NCBI GenBank assembly: GCA_964548055.1
Contig: CAZJPS010000058.1
Location: forward strand, 1 to 7,757
DNA length: 7,757 nucleotides
Source: CAZJPS01 sp964548055
GTDB taxonomy: Bacteria; Patescibacteriota; Gracilibacteria; Peribacterales; Peribacteraceae
Reading direction: 5' to 3'
Every line of letters starts with the position of its first letter. Positions within the stretch are counted from its first letter, which is position 1. This document shows, in pieces, positions 1 through 6,368 of this stretch. The notes under the pieces were generated by a model. It saw only the letters and a list, made by a program, of their open reading frames with translations. It made no database searches and was not told the origin of the DNA. The translations under genes and the position numbers were made by a program.

Positions 1-440
1 ATTTTTCGCCGTCTTTCATCTAGATGCTCAGTATCCTCAATTGGAAATGGTTCAAAATCCCCATTGGGATTTTGACGAAATTCTGTGCCGTAGAGTTGAG
101 ATTTCCCATTATTTGTACGAATACGATCTTCTAAATGTGCGATCCATGATTTCTCCACTTCACCTTCGGGACACTCCTTCATCAAACTTAAACAATGATC
201 ATGAAATTCGGAATGAGGTGTGACATGCTGAACAATATCCCATGCTTGTTTCGCTGCTTCCTTGCCGACTAAAGAAATAGTCGGCCATCCAATCTCCTCG
301 ACAATTTCTTGTAATTTCTTTGTATTTTCTTTAATGATGGAATCGTCCCAAGGTTCATTCTTTCTCATTTCTTCATCCATATACTTCGTTTGGGCCAAAT
401 CTTTCCTTATCCGAGCTATTTTTATTGCTTGTTCATCCAT
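1..440 (-). CDS. DUF6624-like protein, 3' end cut by window edge
   Basis: About 146 codons are readable on the minus strand from ATG at 440-438 to the window edge. The C-terminal end lies outside. A TAA three codons upstream in the same frame makes this ATG the only upstream choice. No Shine-Dalgarno sequence is seen. The N-terminal 50 residues are charged and helical (rich in K, E and D). They are followed by GWPTISLVGKEAAKQAW (about residues 51-67), a QHV segment with several His and a Cys (about 71-83), and LEDRIRTNNGKSQLYGT (about 103-119). Order and wording match the DUF6624 family of small soluble bacterial proteins as I remember it (a GWP-G-AA-AW-QH block, then D-R-G-QLYGT). The function of that family is unknown to me. 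No signal peptide or membrane segment is visible. It may be monocistronic, since the next gene on this strand ends 134 bases upstream and a tRNA-like fragment lies between. Confidence 0.8.
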   Translation of the reverse strand, partial: MDEQAIKIARIRKDLAQTKYMDEEMRKNEPWDDSIIKENTKKLQEIVEEIGWPTISLVGKEAAKQAWDIVQHVTPHSEFHDHCLSLMKECPEGEVEKSWIAHLEDRIRTNNGKSQLYGTEFRQNPNGDFEPFPIEDTEHLDERRRK

Positions 441-486
441 GGATAGATATTACTGCTCATAAACAAAAACTACTAGAACCACCCAT

Positions 487-519
487 CACGGTTGTCGTAG
501 ATTCCCGTTACCCGCTCCA
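487..519 (+). repeat. tRNA-Gly 3'-end-like fragment, copy 1
   Basis: The segment ends in ATTCCCGTTACCCGCTCCA, which reads like the T-arm 3' side, acceptor 3' strand, discriminator T and CCA of a bacterial tRNA-Gly. No matching acceptor 5' strand (GCGGGTA) or anticodon arm exists upstream, so it is not a complete tRNA gene. It aligns without gaps to 6369-6401 (26 of 33 bases identical), and with a five-base gap to the 3' end of the tRNA-Gly at 5392-5419. It lies in the intergenic space between the DUF6624-like gene and the Cys-repeat gene. It could be a remnant of a tRNA-targeted integration (att site) or a small dispersed repeat. The tRNA likeness is seen directly; the att role is inference. 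Confidence 0.55.
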
Positions 520-574
520 CCTTACGGCTTTAGGAGCCATTTTTCTTGCGAGAGTACCGGTTACAACTGTCACA

Positions 575-1573
575 TTACTCGCCATATGCGCGTGCTCCTT
601 CGGAAAGGATTTTTGTACAAATTTTGTTCCACGTAGGCTCAAGGCTTTTTTGACAGAAATCCTGAGCCGGAACTATGGAGGCGTAGTGAACTATCAGATA
701 ACTAAGAAGGCCTTCCACGCAGAAAGATCTTTGATCTGGCGGTACTCGTTCGCATGTAGCGAGTGCCTTCTCTGGCTCTAAGACAAAGGCCTTCATTGCC
801 GCACTTCCGGCACCCTTGATACACGCAAGAGCTGATTGCTCAGGCAGTGTTCTACAGAAGAAGAAAAGATCCGCATAGGCCGAAGGATGAACTTTCAAAA
901 AGTATCGCGGAAAATAGAAGCTACATACTCCCTTCTCGGGCTCCGGTTCATCGCGGCAGGTGCGATAAGGATCCTCCGGGAAAAGATATTCTGATGGATG
1001 TGCTACAGAATCCGCTTCAAAGTTTTCCATGAACACACCCTCATCACATTGGATTTGCTGAAATGGAATAGAGAATGTTCTACATTGTCCGAGGGATGCA
1101 GGAAGATTGTTTTGAGTAACATACATCAGTCCATGCCCCAGGCCATGAAAGCAGCGGTGATCGTTGGAAGGGCAAAGGTTTTTAAAACGACTCTCAAAAT
1201 CATCAATATGATCCGAAAGTTCTTGCTCAATCACTCCATGTACATATCCAGAACCACAGACGTCATCTTGCAGCGCTAGCGCTCCTGTAAATCCCAGCAA
1301 TTCCTGGGCAGTATGACCCACCTCATGGGACAAACCGTGGCAAAGACCTGCGAGTTCTTTGTCAGCCGAAGCGATGACTGTAAGACGATCGAGCGCGGCC
1401 CGTGGTCCATTGGTTTTCACGATACCCTCCAATTCATGCCAAGCTGACTCGTATCTGACCATAACTTGTTCCTCTGATGGCGACAATGTTGGAAGATAGA
1501 AAAACACAAACAAAACTCCCATAACAGCCAATATGATGAAGAGTGATATACAAGCAATGATGGAGCGGCGCAT
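575..1573 (-). CDS. Membrane-anchored exported protein with paired-Cys ~34-residue repeats
   Basis: 332 residues with an ATG start and a TAA stop. Residues 5-27 form one hydrophobic segment after two Arg, so the protein is a signal-anchored or exported protein with the rest outside. I do not recognise a named family. Beyond the anchor there are exactly 14 cysteines: 78, 106, 134, 141, 164, 176, 206, 217, 240, 251, 274, 285, 307, 319. In the C-terminal half they form C-x(10-11)-C pairs that recur every 33-34 residues, and the second Cys is usually followed by x-x-G. This looks like a helical-repeat (TPR/Sel1-length) solenoid stapled by a disulfide in each repeat. The N-terminal modules carry clustered His: H79/H83/H87, H112, and H143/H147 in CFHGLGHG. 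These could bind metal or haem, but that is inference. The gene stands alone on its strand, with a perfect inverted repeat 37 bases before the start. Confidence 0.85.
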   Translation of the reverse strand: MRRSIIACISLFIILAVMGVLFVFFYLPTLSPSEEQVMVRYESAWHELEGIVKTNGPRAALDRLTVIASADKELAGLCHGLSHEVGHTAQELLGFTGALALQDDVCGSGYVHGVIEQELSDHIDDFESRFKNLCPSNDHRCFHGLGHGLMYVTQNNLPASLGQCRTFSIPFQQIQCDEGVFMENFEADSVAHPSEYLFPEDPYRTCRDEPEPEKGVCSFYFPRYFLKVHPSAYADLFFFCRTLPEQSALACIKGAGSAAMKAFVLEPEKALATCERVPPDQRSFCVEGLLSYLIVHYASIVPAQDFCQKSLEPTWNKICTKILSEGARAYGE

Positions 1574-1609
1574 GTGCCGATACTATCACGGACAGAGACC
1601 CTGCAGGAC

Positions 1610-1629
1610 ACATGATGGAGCCATCATGT
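1610..1629. promoter_or_regulatory. Perfect 9+9 inverted repeat, candidate operator
   Basis: ACATGATGG and CCATCATGT are exact reverse complements separated by AG. It lies 37 bases upstream of the Cys-repeat gene's ATG, in the 224-base divergent region 1574-1797. The two-base spacer suits a dimeric DNA-binding regulator better than an RNA hairpin. No T-tract follows on either strand, so it is not a terminator. No regulator gene is visible in the window. Elsewhere in 1574-1797 I could not place a convincing -35/-10 pair on either strand; AATATT occurs twice at 1755-1769. Confidence 0.45.
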
Positions 1630-1797
1630 ACTGAACCCGCCTCACATGAAAAATCTTGTGCCCTTCCTATTCATTCTTTTCGTATGTAAGTGATTGAAAG
1701 TTTGTACGAGAAGCAGAAATTGCGAGGTAATTTTATACGTACTGATGTAAATCCAATATTTGCAATATTCCGCCACAATAGAGTTTGATATCATGGT

Positions 1798-2172
1798 GTG
1801 ATGATGGAAGTTTCACTTACACTCGCGCGATTTTGGGGCAGCTTATTTATGATTCTTGGGCTGTTGTCGTTGTGTGCAGGGTTTTTGGGAAGAGTAATTG
1901 GAAGCACAGAGGATAGAGCCGTAACTATATCCACCGGATATATCACATTTCTGCTGGGGCTGGTTACGATTGTCCTTCACAACATATGGGTTCTTGATTG
2001 GAGAATCAGTATCACTCTTTTGGGATGGATCACCCTTTTTAAAGGAATTGAGAAAATAGGATTCCCCGATCGTATCCATCAACGAGCACAACTGTTCAAA
2101 AGAATGGAACCTATCTGGTCCATCATCATCTTTCTCATCGGTGTTTGGTATTTTTGGAACAGCCTTTCTTAA
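1798..2172 (+). CDS. Small four-helix integral membrane protein of unknown function
   Basis: 124 residues from GTG at 1798. ATG at 1801 or 1804 are equally possible starts and would shorten it by one or two residues; none has a Shine-Dalgarno sequence. Four hydrophobic helices are evident: about residues 12-31, 44-63, 68-87 and 105-122. A basic stretch (RIHQRAQLFKRME, about 92-104) precedes the last helix and would face the cytoplasm. The segment GYITFLLGLVTIVLHNIW followed by DWRISITLLGW (about 47-77) looks like a conserved small membrane-protein family. I recall similar sequences only as hypothetical proteins. It ends 15 bases before the DUF998 gene on the same strand, so the two are probably co-transcribed. 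No catalytic motif can be seen. Confidence 0.75.
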   Translation: MMMEVSLTLARFWGSLFMILGLLSLCAGFLGRVIGSTEDRAVTISTGYITFLLGLVTIVLHNIWVLDWRISITLLGWITLFKGIEKIGFPDRIHQRAQLFKRMEPIWSIIIFLIGVWYFWNSLS

Positions 2173-2187
2173 TTCTCAAAACACCCT

Positions 2188-2829
2188 ATGGAAAAAGATT
2201 CACACTTCACGAGAGCACTCCTGCTCTGCGGAATCATGTCCTCGGTTTGGTACGTAGCCATTAATATCTTCGTACCATTCTTCTGGCCAGATTACAGCAT
2301 TTTGCACCATACGGTGAGCGAGCTATCTGCCATAGATGCCCCCACTAGAACACTGTGGATCATTCTTGCTTCACCCTACATTTTTCTCTTTGCAGCGTTT
2401 GGGTGGGGCATGCTGCGTTCGGCTAAAGAAAATCGTTCTCTCTTCATAATGGGCTGGGTCATTTTGGTGTATTGCATGTTTAACCTTTATTGGCCACCGA
2501 TGCACCTGCGCGAAGTTCTTGCTTCGGGTGGAGGCACGCTTACCGATACTCTGCACCTTGTGTGGGCCGGTATTACAACAGCTCTCTTTTTACTTATCAT
2601 GATATTGGGCGCTGCAGGCATGAGCACGCCTTTTCGCATCTATACTGGAGTGAGTGCAATCTTCCTGCTTCTGTTCGGTACCCTCACTTCACTTGCGGCA
2701 CCGAATCTTGCTTCTCATTTACCAACTCCCTGGATTGGCGTGTATGAACGCATCAATATTGGCGTTTTTCTTTTATGGGTTGTGGTCCTTGGAATACTGC
2801 GCATTCAATACGTACATTCCAAGGATTAA
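2188..2829 (+). CDS. DUF998 family membrane protein
   Basis: 213 residues, ATG start, no Shine-Dalgarno sequence, TAA stop. Six hydrophobic helices are visible: about residues 10-31, 55-77, 83-101, 120-142, 148-169 and 187-206. After helix 1 comes HHTVSELSAIDAPTR (about 40-54), the S-E-L-S/A-x-D-A-P-x-R motif typical of DUF998. The short loop with YWPPMHLRE after helix 3, the DTLHLVW start of helix 4 and the YERINIG entry to helix 6 also fit. Length and helix number match the family (about 200 residues, six helices). Its biochemical role is not established. It sits between two other small membrane-protein genes on the same strand, so an operon of membrane proteins is likely; there is no sign of what it transports or binds. 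Confidence 0.85.
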   Translation: MEKDSHFTRALLLCGIMSSVWYVAINIFVPFFWPDYSILHHTVSELSAIDAPTRTLWIILASPYIFLFAAFGWGMLRSAKENRSLFIMGWVILVYCMFNLYWPPMHLREVLASGGGTLTDTLHLVWAGITTALFLLIMILGAAGMSTPFRIYTGVSAIFLLLFGTLTSLAAPNLASHLPTPWIGVYERINIGVFLLWVVVLGILRIQYVHSKD

Positions 2830-2902
2830 TAACAGTTCCTACAAATACTGAGATTGTGAGGCATTCGTTCTTTCCATTGCCCGTATGTGTTACTATCGGC
2901 TT

Positions 2903-3235
2903 ATGTCTCCGCATAAAACATCACCTTGGATTGTGGGCCTTGCGCAAGCAGTGGCTGTACTTTTTTACGTACTTTTGTTTGTGCTCTCTTTGCAAACCAT
3001 CCACGGCTGGCTAGGAGACAATATGTTCCAAAGCCCATTCCTGGGTATGGCTTTCTTTCTGACGGCATTCGTGTTTTCTGCTCTTGTGTGTGGAAGTGCC
3101 GCTGTAGGATATCCTCTCGTTCTCCTCTTTGAAAAAAACGCGCGTCGTGCCGTATCTGTTATCTGCTGGAGCGCAGCTTGGCTGGGCTTATTTTTGGTGC
3201 TGGCTCTCATGTTTGCAGTAGGCACTTCGCTTTGA
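2903..3235 (+). CDS. Small helical membrane protein of unknown function
   Basis: 110 residues if started at ATG 2903 (MSPHKTSPW). An in-frame ATG at 2885 would add six residues (MCYYRL); neither has a Shine-Dalgarno sequence. I prefer 2903 because it puts a short polar N-terminus directly before helix 1. Three hydrophobic helices are seen: about residues 9-30, 43-68 (FFLTAFVFSALVCGSAAVGYPL) and 81-106. The basic loop KNARR lies between helices 2 and 3. The FVFSALVCGS...GYP core resembles small uncharacterised membrane proteins I associate with Patescibacteria; no function is known to me. TGA stop. It lies 73 bases after the DUF998 gene without an evident promoter of its own, so it may be the last gene of that transcript. 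Confidence 0.7.
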   Translation: MSPHKTSPWIVGLAQAVAVLFYVLLFVLSLQTIHGWLGDNMFQSPFLGMAFFLTAFVFSALVCGSAAVGYPLVLLFEKNARRAVSVICWSAAWLGLFLVLALMFAVGTSL

Positions 3236-3256
3236 TGGCTCGTTCTCTGTTCACGT

Positions 3257-3300
3257 AGAATGCTGCAGGTATTCAGCACGACAGCCCTACGCATTCTTTT
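3257..3300 (+). terminator. Possible terminator between convergent genes
   Basis: AGAATGC (3257-3263) pairs with GCATTCT (3291-3297), which is followed by TTT. A smaller inner stem TGCTG/CAGCA (3261-3265 and 3273-3277) competes for part of the same arm. The site lies where the plus-strand membrane-protein genes and the minus-strand MFS gene converge, and its right arm overlaps the last codons of the MFS gene. The T-run is short and the loop long, so a weak terminator at best. Confidence 0.3.
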
Positions 3301-4702
3301 GAGTGGACTGTGCTGTGCGCAAATACAGGCCGGCTGCCAAAGCGGCTAGTAAAGCAAAAATTGTCCCCACAAAGAACGCTGCCTGATATCCGCCCACAAG
3401 GGAAGCCTCTTGAGTAAGACCTGTGTGTAACAACGATTCTGTTCGCGATGCAGCGAGGCTAGCAAGCACAGCAAGCCCGAGTGCACCTCCCATCATAAAA
3501 GAAGTATTCACAAGTCCCGATGCCAAACCTGAATCACCTTCTCGTACATCTTTCATGGCTGCAAGAAGCATTGGATTAAAGGCTATACCAGCGCCAATCC
3601 CCAGAAGAACCATGTTCGGTAGAATATCGCGGAGGAATGTGCCATCAACCGGCGCTCGCACAAAGAGGAACAGGCCCATAGACACAAAGAAGAGCCCCAT
3701 AGTAAGCGAAGCGCGGATGCCCATTTTAAGCACAATTTTTGCAGATAAACCTAGTGAGAACACTGCCATTATTATATTGGAGGGCAAAAATGAAAGCCCT
3801 ACCTGCAGCGGCGTGTAATGCAGAACTAATTGCATGTAGAGCGCAGAAAGAAAGAACCAAGCAAACATCCCGCCGGACCAGAGCACACCTACAATATTTG
3901 CAATAGCCACATTGCGTAGACGTAAGAGTGAGAGGGGTATGAGTGGAAACGGCACTTTTGCCTCAATGAAAAGAAACAGAAGCATTGTTGCTACAGAAGC
4001 GCCAAGAGTGCCAAGAGTACTAACCGATGCCCAGCCAGCCTGGTTGCCATTCACTATGCCAAACACGGCGAGGAGTAACGACATAGTTACGGTCACAGCG
4101 CCGGCAATATCCAAATGCTTCAAAGTCCCCTGCCCTGTGGCCTTCGGCAACAAGAGGATAGAAAGAATGAAAACAAGAATGCCAATGGGAATATTGATGA
4201 GGAAGATCCAATGCCAATTGAAAGATCCTGTAAGCACTCCACCAAGCAAAACGCCAATCGATCCACCTCCCGATGCCACAAAACCGTACACACCCATTGC
4301 TTTCGCGCGCTCTACAGGCTCCGTAAATAAATTCATGACGAGCGATAAAGCCACAGCAGAAATAATCGCGGCTCCCACTCCCTGTACCGAGCGCATAGCG
4401 ATGAGAAACGATTGCGTATGTGCAAACCCACATCCAAGAGATGCGAGCGTAAAGAGAGCTATACCCACTAAGAATATTTTTCGCTGCCCAAACAGATCTC
4501 CCATTCGTCCTCCCAACAATAAGAAACCACCGAATGTGAGCATGTACGCGTTCACCACCCACGCAAGACTATCAGCTGTAAATTGTAGATCTGTGCGAAT
4601 GGAAGGAAGCGCCACATTCACGATAGTGGTATCCAACACTTCCATCAGGGTTCCAAGGCAGAGCACAATCAAAGCCAGCCAACGCGTGCGATCATGAGAC
4701 AT
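3287..4702 (-). CDS. MFS drug:H+ antiporter, DHA2 (14-TM) family
   Basis: 471 residues from ATG 4702 (MSHDRTRWLAL), ending in TAG. The frame stays open to a GTG at 4744, but that start has GGAG touching it with no spacing, and the extra 14 residues do not belong to helix 1. DHA2 signatures are clear: LDTTIVNVALP in helix 1 (residues 23-33, motif D1), LGGRMGDLFGQRK after helix 2 (63-75, motif A), RSVQGVGAA in helix 4 (104-112, motif B) and a Gly-rich motif C in helix 5 (about 137-157). Length and repeated hydrophobic segments fit 14 helices. Such proteins export drugs, dyes or antiseptics using the proton gradient; the substrate cannot be read from sequence. In motif C the usual Pro is replaced (SGGGSIGVLLGG). 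The gene is divergent from the SRPBCC gene, with about 110 bases between starts. Confidence 0.92.
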   Translation of the reverse strand: MSHDRTRWLALIVLCLGTLMEVLDTTIVNVALPSIRTDLQFTADSLAWVVNAYMLTFGGFLLLGGRMGDLFGQRKIFLVGIALFTLASLGCGFAHTQSFLIAMRSVQGVGAAIISAVALSLVMNLFTEPVERAKAMGVYGFVASGGGSIGVLLGGVLTGSFNWHWIFLINIPIGILVFILSILLLPKATGQGTLKHLDIAGAVTVTMSLLLAVFGIVNGNQAGWASVSTLGTLGASVATMLLFLFIEAKVPFPLIPLSLLRLRNVAIANIVGVLWSGGMFAWFFLSALYMQLVLHYTPLQVGLSFLPSNIIMAVFSLGLSAKIVLKMGIRASLTMGLFFVSMGLFLFVRAPVDGTFLRDILPNMVLLGIGAGIAFNPMLLAAMKDVREGDSGLASGLVNTSFMMGGALGLAVLASLAASRTESLLHTGLTQEASLVGGYQAAFFVGTIFALLAALAAGLYLRTAQSTQKNA

Positions 4703-4812
4703 AGATGAGGTAAGGGAACGAGGCGCCCATAGTAAAGGAAGCACCTCCGGAATGCACTGGCCAATACAATTGCGCCTGCGTAGTATTCAGGCTCTCCTAT
4801 TTCCACATTTCT

Positions 4813-5238
4813 ATGTCAGATACAACTATTATCACTGTGGAGACAACTGTGAACGCCCCTCTTCAAAAAGTGTGGGAGTGCTGGACAGAGCCCAAGCACA
4901 TTACCCAATGGAATGCTGCTTCTGATGATTGGCATGCACCCAAAGCGACAAATGATCTCCGTGAAGGCGGCACGTTTACATGCCGAATGGAAGCAAAAGA
5001 TGGCAGCGCGGGATTTGATTTTGGTGGCACCTATACGAAAGTTACCGAACATAAGCACATTGCATACACGATGGGAGATACCAGAAAAGTGACTGTAGAA
5101 TTTGATGATCATGGTGGCTACACACACATCACCGAAACATTTGAAGCCGAATCAGAAAATTCTCCTGAAATGCAGAGGCAAGGGTGGCAATCCATTTTGG
5201 ATAATTTTAAGAAGTACGCAGAGCTGCGAACAAAATAG
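4813..5238 (+). CDS. SRPBCC / AHSA1-family (START-like fold) protein
   Basis: 141 residues, ATG start, no Shine-Dalgarno sequence, TAG stop. The N-terminal strand and helix VETTVNAPLQKVWECWTEPKHITQWN (about residues 9-34) are the hallmark of the AHSA1/SRPBCC group. Then come DLREGGTFTCRM (about 48-59), FGGTYTKV (about 70-77) and a C-terminal long helix QRQGWQSILDNFKKYAEL (about 121-138) that closes the hydrophobic cavity. Length is exactly that of single-domain family members. The fold binds hydrophobic ligands, and some members are regulators or polyketide cyclases; the ligand here cannot be told. It is soluble and cytoplasmic. It is divergent from the MFS exporter with a short shared upstream region, so co-regulation is possible but not shown. 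Confidence 0.9.
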   Translation: MSDTTIITVETTVNAPLQKVWECWTEPKHITQWNAASDDWHAPKATNDLREGGTFTCRMEAKDGSAGFDFGGTYTKVTEHKHIAYTMGDTRKVTVEFDDHGGYTHITETFEAESENSPEMQRQGWQSILDNFKKYAELRTK

Positions 5239-5274
5239 TGGGTGGATCGGAAATACTATAGTACGTAAATTTTA

Positions 5275-5294
5275 TTTACATTTGCCAATGTAAA
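5275..5294. other. 8-bp perfect hairpin between SRPBCC gene and tRNA
   Basis: TTTACATT (5275-5282) and AATGTAAA (5287-5294) are exact complements around the loop TGCC. It lies 37 bases after the SRPBCC stop and just upstream of the tRNA promoter. No T-tract follows on the plus strand and the stem is AT-rich, so I do not call it a terminator. It may be a transcript-end structure or a protein-binding site. Confidence 0.35.
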
Positions 5295-5307
5295 GCAAAA
5301 CAACATA

Positions 5308-5335
5308 TTCACAGGAAATATAATTTTGCTATACT
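5308..5335 (+). promoter_or_regulatory. Sigma70-type promoter for tRNA-Gly
   Basis: TTCACA (5308-5313, one mismatch to TTGACA), a 16-base spacer, then TATACT (5330-5335) preceded by TGC, giving an extended -10 (TGnTATACT). The expected transcript start is about 5341-5342, three or four bases before the first base of the tRNA. This is the strongest promoter pattern in the window and suggests that the tRNA is expressed. Confidence 0.7.
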
Positions 5336-5344
5336 ACATTAAGT

Positions 5345-5419
5345 GCGGGTTTCGTCCAACGTTAGGACACTGTCGTTCCACGATAGAGATACACGGTTCA
5401 ATTCCTGTAACCCGCTCCA
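5345..5419 (+). tRNA. tRNA-Gly(UCC), structurally irregular, CCA encoded
   Basis: Perfect 7-bp acceptor GCGGGTT/AACCCGC (5345-5351 with 5409-5415), discriminator T, encoded CCA (5417-5419). D-stem GTCC/GGAC, anticodon stem CTGTC/GATAG (one G-U), seven-base loop GTTCCAC with anticodon TCC at 5377-5379, reading GGA and other GGN codons. The GCGGG...CCCGCTCCA acceptor is classic for bacterial tRNA-Gly. Oddities: the D-loop AACGTTA has no GG pair; base 32 is G; base 9 is C. The T-stem 5' side CACGG cannot pair normally with CCTGT. It pairs only if C5394 bulges (ACA-c-GG with CC-TGT). The T-loop TTCAATT is normal. With its strong promoter it may be a working but poorly EF-Tu-bound tRNA, or one starting to decay. 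Confidence 0.8.
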
Positions 5420-5515
5420 TCCTTCGCTCTCGAGACATTCATCTGCTCCGGGGTTCTTTATATAAATTTGTTCTTTGTCGGAAGGTTTTTATTCTCGTGA
5501 TTTTTATCTGCTTTA
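5420..5515. other. Gap between tRNA-Gly and the convergent HNH-like gene
   Basis: AT-rich, with no ORF that looks like a gene and no clear stem followed by a T-run for ending the tRNA transcript. The reading frame that crosses the tRNA and this gap on the plus strand has no protein-like composition. Confidence 0.5.
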
Positions 5516-6217
5516 TTATCTTTCTCTTCTCACACTGAGCACCCCTTTTAAAGCGACTTTCCACATCCTTTCATGCTCTGCAATTACTCGTATCTGCTTT
5601 TTGATAATGTGAGTAAATGCGCTCAATTTTTTTGGACCGCACTTAAAGTGCTCCATTCCTCCTACGATATTCAGAATATTCGCCCTTGTTGATTCACACA
5701 TACAGCCCACCCACGTTACTCTTCCGGCCTGATTCTTTTCTGTATACATACGCTTTATGGCAACATTCACAGCATCGGTATTAAAAAAATGCAAACTACG
5801 CTGAAGAAGACGTGAGTTCTTTGCGGGGAACGAGCCACCATTTGTAATGGCGGCGTACGTTTCACGCAGAGCAACCAACTCCTCTAAACAAAAAGTAAGA
5901 AGATAGTCTGCGCTTTTTGCGGCTATTCGTAATCCTCCCGGCTCGGAAACAGAACGAAATACTTCTGAACGATAGTGGCGAGTCCAATCGCGAATTGTAG
6001 TTATCTGAAAAATAGATTCCACAAAATGAGGTGGCGGTACTGTTTCTCCGCCAATGGCATGCAACGCTAATAGCCGAGTAAGTTGGCATGGAGGACGGTT
6101 TGCAGCCCATTCATGAAATTTACTATGTCTATCACGCTCCACACGTACAACATTTGCCTTGCGATCAGATCCACCTAACGAACGGGGAACAGCGTGATGT
6201 TCAGTTTCTATAGGCAT
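5516..6217 (-). CDS. HNH-like domain protein with unknown C-terminal region
   Basis: 233 residues, ATG start, TAA stop. The N-terminus holds E-HHAVPRSLGGSD-x-x-A-N-VV-x-V-x-R-DRHSKFHEW (about residues 6-37). This matches the shape of an HNH nuclease motif: HH-x-x-P-R-S-x-G-G, then N22, H31 and H35. The Cys pairs that bind structural zinc in many HNH enzymes are absent here. Residues 40-233 are helical and basic, with an Arg/Lys-rich C-terminus, and I do not recognise them. It may be a DNA-acting nuclease, a homing-type enzyme or a degenerate HNH fold with another job. On the minus strand it lies 59 bases after the orphan ABC-F tail, which suggests that it formerly followed the ABC-F gene directly. 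GAGG occurs 18 bases before the ATG, too far for a standard ribosome site. Confidence 0.75.
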   Translation of the reverse strand: MPIETEHHAVPRSLGGSDRKANVVRVERDRHSKFHEWAANRPPCQLTRLLALHAIGGETVPPPHFVESIFQITTIRDWTRHYRSEVFRSVSEPGGLRIAAKSADYLLTFCLEELVALRETYAAITNGGSFPAKNSRLLQRSLHFFNTDAVNVAIKRMYTEKNQAGRVTWVGCMCESTRANILNIVGGMEHFKCGPKKLSAFTHIIKKQIRVIAEHERMWKVALKGVLSVRRER

Positions 6218-6276
6218 AAAAACATCGTATCAATACCTCTTTTTTCTCCAAGAAAATAAACATGCTTACCTGTGTT

Positions 6277-6354
6277 TTACAATGCCCCTAAATCTAATTC
6301 CTCATTCATCACTACTTGATTCACGAACTCGGTATCGTGGCTTACGAGGATCAT
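6277..6354 (-). pseudogene. Orphan 3' end of ABC-F ATPase gene (tail copy A)
   Basis: On the minus strand it reads MILVSHDTEF...LDLGAL then TAA: 25 codons plus stop, the exact C-terminus of the ABC-F gene at the right edge. It matches 7513-7590 with only four base differences. Three are synonymous third-position changes (GAG/GAA, TTG/TTA, GCG/GCA) and one swaps the stop (TGA/TAA). The 56 bases 6299-6354 are identical to 7535-7590. Similarity stops abruptly after 6354. The copy happens to begin with ATG, but 25 residues taken from inside an ATPase domain are unlikely to be a gene. It is best read as the displaced original gene end after an insertion. Confidence 0.85.
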
Positions 6355-6368
6355 GCATAAGCGCATAT

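Noticed and set aside
425..781. 118-codon plus-strand ORF near the left end
   Set aside because: It crosses the tRNA-like fragment and then runs antisense to the Cys-repeat gene; the composition is not protein-like.
1692..1740. Promoter for the 1798 gene (TTGAAA at 1694 or TATACG at 1734)
   Set aside because: The two hexamers are not at a workable spacing from each other and neither has a matching partner.
3912..4697. 261-codon plus-strand ORF opposite the MFS gene
   Set aside because: It lies completely antisense to a clear DHA2 transporter and its translation is low in hydrophobic order with no motif, so it is a shadow frame.
4694..4732. Twelve-codon upstream ORF (MGASFPYLIYVS, TGA) on the minus strand overlapping the MFS start, preceded by GGAGG
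   Set aside because: The SD spacing is long (about 13 bases) and there is no antibiotic-leader signature; chance is sufficient. It would deserve attention only if conserved in relatives.
5275..5294. Rho-independent terminator for the SRPBCC gene
   Set aside because: The hairpin is perfect but AT-rich and is not followed by a T-run on either strand; kept only as an unexplained hairpin.
6277..6354. A 25-residue small protein starting at the ATG of the orphan ABC-F tail
   Set aside because: The sequence is the extreme C-terminus of an ATPase domain and the ATG is an internal Met codon of that gene; the synonymous changes are explained by past use as part of the full gene.
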